From Caldifarciminota bacterium UBA3079 (GTDB taxonomy: Bacteria; Hydrothermota; Tepidihabitantia; Tepidihabitantales; Tepidihabitantaceae), in NCBI GenBank assembly GCA_002366635.1, contig DFBN01000013.1:1-10576 (forward strand): a stretch of 10,576 nt of DNA. The letters run 5' to 3'. The translations under genes and the position numbers were made by a program. The notes under the pieces are model-generated. The model was not told where the DNA came from. It searched no databases and worked only from the letters and a program-made list of their open reading frames with translations. Shown here one piece after another: positions 6,719-10,576 of the stretch (positions are counted from its first letter, which is position 1; each line of letters starts with the position of its first letter).

Positions 6719-7656
6719 TTAATACCTCCAGATTTATAGGTTACAAGTGAATCACCAATATCAACCAGAACAATTGCACTCGACTCATGAGCCTGCACTT
6801 TTTTTAGCCCGTTTTCCGGCCCTAGCACAAAAACCGCTGTGCTGAAAGCATCCGCAACCAATGCCGACCGCGCAATTACGGTCACGCTGGCACAGCGGCT
6901 GGCAGGATAACCTGTTTCCGGGTCGATAATATGACAGTACCGTTTGCCATCGTCTTCAAAGAATTTCTGATAGTCTCCAGATGTCGACACCGCCTGATTC
7001 TTCACATTTAATACCCTGATAATCCCCTTTCCCCTTGGATTTTGAAGCCCGATGCGCCATACCCTGTCGCCGAACACACGGATGTCGCCACCCGCATCAA
7101 CTAATCCCTGCTTTACACCGGCCGCTTTGAGCATTTCGACTGCACGGTCGACCGCACATCCAACCGCAACTGCACCCAGGTCGAGTCGGGCTCTGCCCAT
7201 CAAAATAACAGAATCATTCCGCACCAAAACCCTGTGGTAGTCAACGAGCCCGCGCGCCTTCTTTAATTCAGCGCTATCCGGAACCCGATATTCACCTCCG
7301 AGAAATCCCCACGCCTCAGTCAATGGCTGAATTGTAATATCCAGCGCCCCTCCGGTTGAGGCACAGAACTTCAGTGCCGCATCAATCAAATCTCGCGTTT
7401 CCGCATGGACTATCCCGTTCTTGGATTCATTTATCCGTGCCACTTCACTACCGGGCAGAAATGAAGACCAGAGCGTATCAAGTCTACTCATTTCAGCGAA
7501 AACCCTTTGGACCGCACTTTCTGCTACGGTCCTTGTCGGAGCGAGCGCCTCGATACGCAGATAGCTGCCAAATGCGAATCCGGTCTCGTCCACCTTTGTA
7601 AGACCGGGCTTGCTGCACGCCAGCAGGATAAACAAAAAACCAAATTCAAGTCGCAT
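6715..7656 (-). CDS. apbE: FAD:protein FMN transferase (ApbE), predicted lipoprotein
   Basis: 313 residues. ApbE moves FMN from FAD onto a Thr/Ser of extracytosolic flavoproteins, using Mg. ATG 7656 is chosen because it yields a lipoprotein signal (R2, hydrophobic 5-13, lipobox LLAC with C14) and sits nine bases after a -10 box. The open frame continues 65 codons upstream, antisense to the M23 gene, without plausible protein. Family motifs: SFLPGSEVARIN (65-76), TGGALDITIQPL (101-112), DLGAVAVGCAVD (159-170), DAGGDIRVFG (187-196), STSGDYQ (224-230), HIIDPETGYP (242-251) and the metal site ADAFST (268-273, D269). In the third motif most relatives have Lys (AKGYAVD) where V165 stands here. Lipid-anchored ApbE (FmnB-type) acts outside the cytoplasmic membrane. 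No obvious flavinylation substrate with a DxxSGAT-type motif was found in the window. First gene of the operon. Confidence 0.93.
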   Translation of the reverse strand: MRLEFGFLFILLACSKPGLTKVDETGFAFGSYLRIEALAPTRTVAESAVQRVFAEMSRLDTLWSSFLPGSEVARINESKNGIVHAETRDLIDAALKFCASTGGALDITIQPLTEAWGFLGGEYRVPDSAELKKARGLVDYHRVLVRNDSVILMGRARLDLGAVAVGCAVDRAVEMLKAAGVKQGLVDAGGDIRVFGDRVWRIGLQNPRGKGIIRVLNVKNQAVSTSGDYQKFFEDDGKRYCHIIDPETGYPASRCASVTVIARSALVADAFSTAVFVLGPENGLKKVQAHESSAIVLVDIGDSLVTYKSGGIK

Positions 7657-7665
7657 ACGGCGAAT

Positions 7666-7692
7666 CTTATAACATGCTGTGGTTCCCGTCAA
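7666..7692 (-). promoter_or_regulatory. Putative promoter of the apbE operon
   Basis: Minus strand: TTGACG (7692-7687) and TATAAG (7671-7666), one mismatch each to consensus, with a short 15-base spacer. Only nine bases separate the -10 box from ATG 7656, so the predicted transcript starts 0-3 bases before the start codon. No Shine-Dalgarno sequence is present in CGCCGT before the ATG, consistent with a leaderless mRNA. Confidence 0.5.
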
Positions 7693-7705
7693 GCCAATAT
7701 CAGAC

Positions 7706-7733
7706 TTGCAACCCATAACTTTGTGCTTATTAT
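7706..7733 (+). promoter_or_regulatory. Putative promoter of the M23 peptidase gene
   Basis: TTGCAA (7706-7711, two mismatches) and TATTAT (7728-7733, one mismatch) with a 16-base spacer. Nine bases separate the -10 box from ATG 7743, the same geometry as for divergent apbE. There is no purine-rich ribosome site before the ATG. The two -35 boxes lie back to back, 13 bases apart. Confidence 0.45.
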
Positions 7734-7742
7734 TAGATTCTG

Positions 7743-9071
7743 ATGTCAGAGTTGCCCAGAAAAAACAAAAATGACAGTGGCACGCTTCCGCCATTTGAGA
7801 GCTGGCAGCCGCGCAAACCCGCCAAACCCAAATTTCCCAGAACATTCTCAATCGCTGCCATCATTGTGGTAGTAGCTGGTATTATAACCGTCGTTCTGCT
7901 GGCACGACGCGGCTCAGACAAACCGGCTTCTGTTGTAAAAAACTCAACCGGAACTACTTGGCACAGCCGCTGTTTTGTGGTTCGACAAGACGAAATTATG
8001 CCCAGCCTGCTCTTCCGGGCTGGATTCACTGGGTCCACTGCTGACACAATAATCGCTGCTTTGGGTCACGGCGGATTCAGTTTCCGCCGGATGCGGCCCG
8101 GCGACTCGCTCAGGCTCACATACTGCAATGACCGGCTGGCGCATATCTATTATCAACAAAACTATGAAAGGGTCTATCGCCTTGATTTGGATTCCAATGA
8201 ATGCCGCATCTCGATGCTGCTTCGGCATATCTGTAGCATCTCGGCGATAATCAAAGGCGGCATCAAAACCTGTCTGTACAAAGCGATGCTCGATCTGGGT
8301 GAAAAGCCGACCCTGACTGCCAATTTTGCGGACATCTTTGCATGGGAAATCGATTTCTTTTCAGAAACCCATAAGAACGATTCGTTCACGATTCTGGTGA
8401 ATAAGAAATCCGCTGATTCTTCATTTGTCGGCTATGGCCCGATCCTGGCTGCCCGTTACCAAGGCAAGGTCGGAAATTTCTGGGGCTTCCGTTTTACCGA
8501 CCCGGATGGACATACTGACTATTATAATGCCGAAGGCCAATCCCTGCGCAAAACATTCCTCAAGTCGCCCCTTCACTTTTCGCGCATCACATCATATTTC
8601 GGGATGCGCTACCACCCCATCCGCCATATCCGCTGCAAGCATCACGGCATCGACTATGCCGCTCCAATTGGGACGCCGGTATCCTGTGTAGCCGATGGCC
8701 GAGTCACTATCGCCGGCTGGAAAGGTGGCTACGGCAAACTCGTGGAAGTATCACACGCCAACGGATTCAAAACCCGCTACGGTCACCTCAGCCGATTCGG
8801 CAAAGGAATAAAAACCAGGGTCCATGTCAACCAGGGCCAAGTAATCGGCTATGTTGGCTCAACCGGCCTCTCAACCGGGCCCCATCTTCATTATGAAGTC
8901 CGCAAATTCGGAACACCCATCAACCCTTTGCGAATGAATGCACCCCGTGCCGAACCGGTCAAAAAGGCTTATCTTGAACAGTTCAGGGCAGTGCGTGACA
9001 GTCTCCAGCAGGTAATGGCCCAAATTGCCGGTGTTATGCCGCCGCCACAACCAGACCAAGAACCGCACTAG
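7743..9071 (+). CDS. M23 family metallopeptidase, Csd3/MepM-like, membrane-anchored
   Basis: 442 residues. Cytoplasmic N-tail (1-33, Pro/Lys-rich), one membrane helix (about 35-54, ending ARR), an OapA/Csd3-like inhibitory and LysM-like region (about 75-240, with MPSLLFRAGF and MRPGDSLRLTY), then a complete M23 LytM domain (about 275-395). Zinc ligands are all present: H300 and D304 in HHGIDYAAPIGTPV, H383 in GPHLHYEV, with H348 (RYGHLS) and H381 as catalytic histidines. The order and RYHPIRH ahead of the motif match MepM-type endopeptidases that cut peptidoglycan cross-links in the periplasm. The C-terminus (404-442) is a charged helix plus Pro-rich tail. The start lacks a ribosome site; the promoter placement supports a leaderless start at ATG 7743. 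Its last 38 bases overlap the convergent comF gene. It stands alone between two minus-strand groups. Confidence 0.93.
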   Translation: MSELPRKNKNDSGTLPPFESWQPRKPAKPKFPRTFSIAAIIVVVAGIITVVLLARRGSDKPASVVKNSTGTTWHSRCFVVRQDEIMPSLLFRAGFTGSTADTIIAALGHGGFSFRRMRPGDSLRLTYCNDRLAHIYYQQNYERVYRLDLDSNECRISMLLRHICSISAIIKGGIKTCLYKAMLDLGEKPTLTANFADIFAWEIDFFSETHKNDSFTILVNKKSADSSFVGYGPILAARYQGKVGNFWGFRFTDPDGHTDYYNAEGQSLRKTFLKSPLHFSRITSYFGMRYHPIRHIRCKHHGIDYAAPIGTPVSCVADGRVTIAGWKGGYGKLVEVSHANGFKTRYGHLSRFGKGIKTRVHVNQGQVIGYVGSTGLSTGPHLHYEVRKFGTPINPLRMNAPRAEPVKKAYLEQFRAVRDSLQQVMAQIAGVMPPPQPDQEPH

Positions 9072-9753
9072 CCCCGGCTTTCAGAAGTTGGCGTCCGGCA
9101 GTATCCATAGTCGCACCAGTCGTAATGACATCATCCAGCAGGATTATCCGTTTGCCATCCAGTTCGATTCCAGGTTTAACCTTGAATGCCCCACACAAAT
9201 TCTTGATTCTTGCCGCCTCATCAAACAATGCAGTCTGGGTTTTTGTGTTACGAACCCGAACCAGTGGTTCGCTCAGTTTGAGACCGATGCCAGCAGCAAC
9301 CTCGGAAGCAAGCAAATATGACTGATTATAGCCACGTTCCCTCAAGCGCGCTTTATGTAGCGGCACCGGACAGATATAATCAGCGCCATTCATTTCCGGG
9401 TCAGATTCCACCAGTCCTATTAAGGCTTGGCCCAGCACCTTGACAAGCACAGTCTTTCGACTGTATTTCAAGGCCTGAATAAGTGTGCTGTAAGGCGGTG
9501 CATACGGTCCAAGGGCTCGAACACGGCTGAGGCAGAAAGGAATCTGACAGCGGCCGCAAGTTTCAAGACCTGGTTTTACCGGCCGGCCGCACTTTGGACA
9601 TACAAGGAGCCGATTTGTCATAAGCATTGTTCGACACGAAGCACATACCAGGCCGGACTCAATCTCTGCATCGCAGCCAAAGCAGACCGGCGGGAAAAGA
9701 AAGTCATTAAAGACACGAAAGAGAAATCTTATCCTATTTGTAAATGCTGGCAT
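9034..9753 (-). CDS. comF: ComF family phosphoribosyltransferase-like protein
   Basis: 239 residues from ATG 9753, with AAAAGG nine bases upstream; a TTG three codons earlier (9762) is the alternative. The N-terminus carries four CxxC pairs at 24/27, 37/40, 52/55 and 66/69, the double zinc ribbon of ComF proteins. Then come VPLHKARLRERGYNQ (130-144), the KTQTALFDEAARIKNLCGAF region (171-190) and the PRPP loop RIILLDDVITTGAT (202-215). All key residues are intact and the length is normal. ComF is a cytosolic protein needed for DNA uptake in competent bacteria, where it is thought to help single-strand import or processing; in non-competent species its role is unclear. The start overlaps the end of the upstream lgt-like fragment by 25 bases, and the 3' end overlaps the M23 gene on the other strand. 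No terminator is visible for it. Confidence 0.93.
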   Translation of the reverse strand: MPAFTNRIRFLFRVFNDFLFPPVCFGCDAEIESGLVCASCRTMLMTNRLLVCPKCGRPVKPGLETCGRCQIPFCLSRVRALGPYAPPYSTLIQALKYSRKTVLVKVLGQALIGLVESDPEMNGADYICPVPLHKARLRERGYNQSYLLASEVAAGIGLKLSEPLVRVRNTKTQTALFDEAARIKNLCGAFKVKPGIELDGKRIILLDDVITTGATMDTAGRQLLKAGASAVLGLVVAAA

Positions 9754-9905
9754 CCTGTGCAACCTTTTTTGACTAGGACTGGAATACTACAAGTAACACG
9801 ACCCCTGCCGCGGTCAGACTTAAGGGAACAGCCGATTCTTGTAAAACCTTCACCCAGCACAATAGCCGGTACGGCCGCATCCAGCAATTTGAGTATTGGA
9901 TGCAT
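9729..9905 (-). pseudogene. Short ORF resembling a fragment of prolipoprotein diacylglyceryl transferase (Lgt)
   Basis: 58 codons, ATG 9905 to TAA 9729. Residues 5-28 (LKLLDAAVPAIVLGEGFTRIGCSL) resemble the Lgt segment LLDxxAPAxALGxAxGRIGCFL, which contains the Lgt signature region, and the following RGRGRVT recalls its YGRxT. Beyond about residue 38 the sequence (CSIPVLVKKGCTGCQHLQIG) no longer matches. Intact Lgt is about 250-300 residues with seven membrane helices, so this piece cannot be active. It fills the gap between the deaminase and comF genes and overlaps the comF start by 25 bases. There is no good ribosome site. I take it as a deletion remnant. A genuine small protein is possible. 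The match is by eye, not by alignment score. Confidence 0.45.
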
Positions 9906-9934
9906 TCTGCTATTCTAGTTCGACTCTCGGGCTT

Positions 9935-10399
9935 CTAATCCCCGGAATCCTTCCTGAGGAACTTTACTTCTATTCCTGCCTCTTTAACCATCTGCCGGGC
10001 CAGTTCGTCAGGATAAGGTTCGACAACGACAAACTTCCGGATGCCCGCGTTAATGAGCATTTTGGTACAGGTAACGCAGGGCTCGTGCGTGCAGTATAGC
10101 GTTGCTCCAGAAACACCAATGCCAAAGGCCGCGGCCTGAACCAGCGCATTTTGCTCCGCGTGAATTCCCCGGCAGATTTCAATTCGCTCACTTGGTGGAA
10201 TCCCGAGCTTTTCTCGCAGACATCCGATGTCGAGGCAATGCTTCATCCCGCTGGGTGCACCGTTGTAACCTGTGCACAGAATCCGCTTGTTCCTCACCAG
10301 CACTGCGCCGACATGACGGCGCAAACAGGTAGAACGCTCGCTTACCAGCCAGGCAATATCTATAAAATACCTGTCCCAGGACTTACGCTTTATTCCCAT
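9935..10399 (-). CDS. Deoxycytidylate (dCMP) deaminase family protein, ComEB-like
   Basis: 154 residues, full length for the family. It is expected to convert dCMP to dUMP in the cytosol, supplying the thymidylate pathway. The zinc-dependent cytidine deaminase core is complete: H80-A-E82 (IHAEQNAL), then P107-C108-V-T-C111. The substrate-side and regulatory elements are also typical: [13 protein letters not shown] (21-33), TGYNGAPSG (43-51), [10 protein letters not shown] (54-63) and C76 in ICRGIH, cysteines that hold the second zinc in this family. ATG 10399 lacks a strong ribosome site (only CTGG adjacent) and follows the upstream gene's stop by 26 bases, so coupling is likely. The same family is ComEB of the Bacillus comE operon, which fits the nearby ComF, although ComEB is not required for competence. 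Confidence 0.93.
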   Translation of the reverse strand: MGIKRKSWDRYFIDIAWLVSERSTCLRRHVGAVLVRNKRILCTGYNGAPSGMKHCLDIGCLREKLGIPPSERIEICRGIHAEQNALVQAAAFGIGVSGATLYCTHEPCVTCTKMLINAGIRKFVVVEPYPDELARQMVKEAGIEVKFLRKDSGD

Positions 10400-10425
10400 C
10401 CAGACGAATTGGGCGCTTTACAGAA

Positions 10426-10576
10426 CTAGCGCAGCTTGACCGCTTTGTTTACAACCGAACCGTCACCAGTAGAAAGCCGCAGCCAGTAAACTCCCGCAGC
10501 AATATGCCGGCCAGAATTATCAGTCCCATCCCAGGCAATTCGATATGCACCGGGTCGCTGCTCGCCAGCTACCAGG
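10426..10576 (-). CDS. C-terminal sorting domain of a secreted protein (partial, 5' part beyond the right edge)
   Basis: The last 49 complete codons before TAG 10426 are visible. They encode the end of a FlgD-Ig/Por-secretion sorting domain: LVAGEQRPGAYRIAWDG, then GRHIAAGVYWLRLSTG and the basic end NKAVKLR. The WDG, AAGVYxLRL and KxxKL positions align with the end of the large protein at 4081-4344. The N-terminal domains and function cannot be seen. It would be exported and sorted by the same route. The stop is followed 26 bases later by the deaminase start, so the two may share a transcript, an unexpected pairing of a surface protein with a nucleotide enzyme. No hairpin terminator separates them. 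Confidence 0.8.
   Translation of the reverse strand, partial: LVAGEQRPGAYRIAWDGTDNSGRHIAAGVYWLRLSTGDGSVVNKAVKLR

Noticed and set aside
7657..7851. N-terminal extension of ApbE by 65 codons
   Set aside because: It is antisense to the start of the M23 gene, has a non-family, Cys/Trp-rich sequence, and would bury the clear lipoprotein signal that begins at ATG 7656.
9110..9150. TTGAT in ComF as an ApbE flavinylation motif
   Set aside because: It is the PRPP-binding loop LLDDVITTGAT of a cytosolic phosphoribosyltransferase, not an exported FMN-bind domain.
9912..9934. tRNA-like T-arm (GTTCGACTC) between the lgt fragment and the deaminase
   Set aside because: The flanking bases do not form the five-pair T-stem, and no matching acceptor or anticodon arms occur within 75 bases on either strand.

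Overview
The window looks like a chromosomal segment of an uncultivated, diderm-type bacterium. The reasons are two or three proteins ending in a Por-secretion (type IX-like, FlgD-Ig-type) C-terminal sorting domain, a very large secreted beta-sandwich/Kelch protein, an ApbE with a lipoprotein signal, and a Csd3/MepM-like M23 peptidase. This mix is familiar from candidate phyla such as WOR-3/Stahlbacteria, but that placement is inference from protein style and not proven by the sequence. Coding is dense, at roughly half G+C, and no phage, IS element, CRISPR array, rRNA or tRNA was found.

Layout. Positions 1-201 (minus) hold a start-less remnant or tail of a sorting-domain gene. A consensus sigma-70 promoter (181-208, plus) lies inside it, followed by a stem-loop that begins at the predicted transcript start. 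This drives a 1345-residue secreted protein (307-4344) with an anchor-J-like sandwich, CARDB-like domains, a nidogen-like domain, a six-blade Kelch propeller and a sorting domain. A strong intrinsic terminator follows at 4354-4387.

Convergent to it is a tight five-gene minus-strand operon, in transcription order: lipoprotein ApbE (7656-6715), AmmeMemoRadiSam radical SAM enzyme (6718-5732), NusG-domain-II protein (5717-5328), Gx transporter (5344-4718) and DUF4321 membrane protein (4667-4386). ApbE, NusG-II and Gx together resemble the FmnB/EetA/EetB part of flavin-based extracellular electron transfer loci, so this is the best candidate here for an uncharacterised redox system.

Divergent from apbE is an M23 peptidase gene (7743-9071). 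The two divergent genes have back-to-back promoters whose -10 boxes both sit exactly nine bases from the start codon, and neither has a Shine-Dalgarno sequence, which suggests leaderless mRNAs. The right end carries a minus-strand group: the 3' end of another sorting-domain protein gene (from 10576), a dCMP deaminase, a short ORF that looks like a broken piece of lgt, and a ComF-family phosphoribosyltransferase whose 3' end overlaps the M23 gene.
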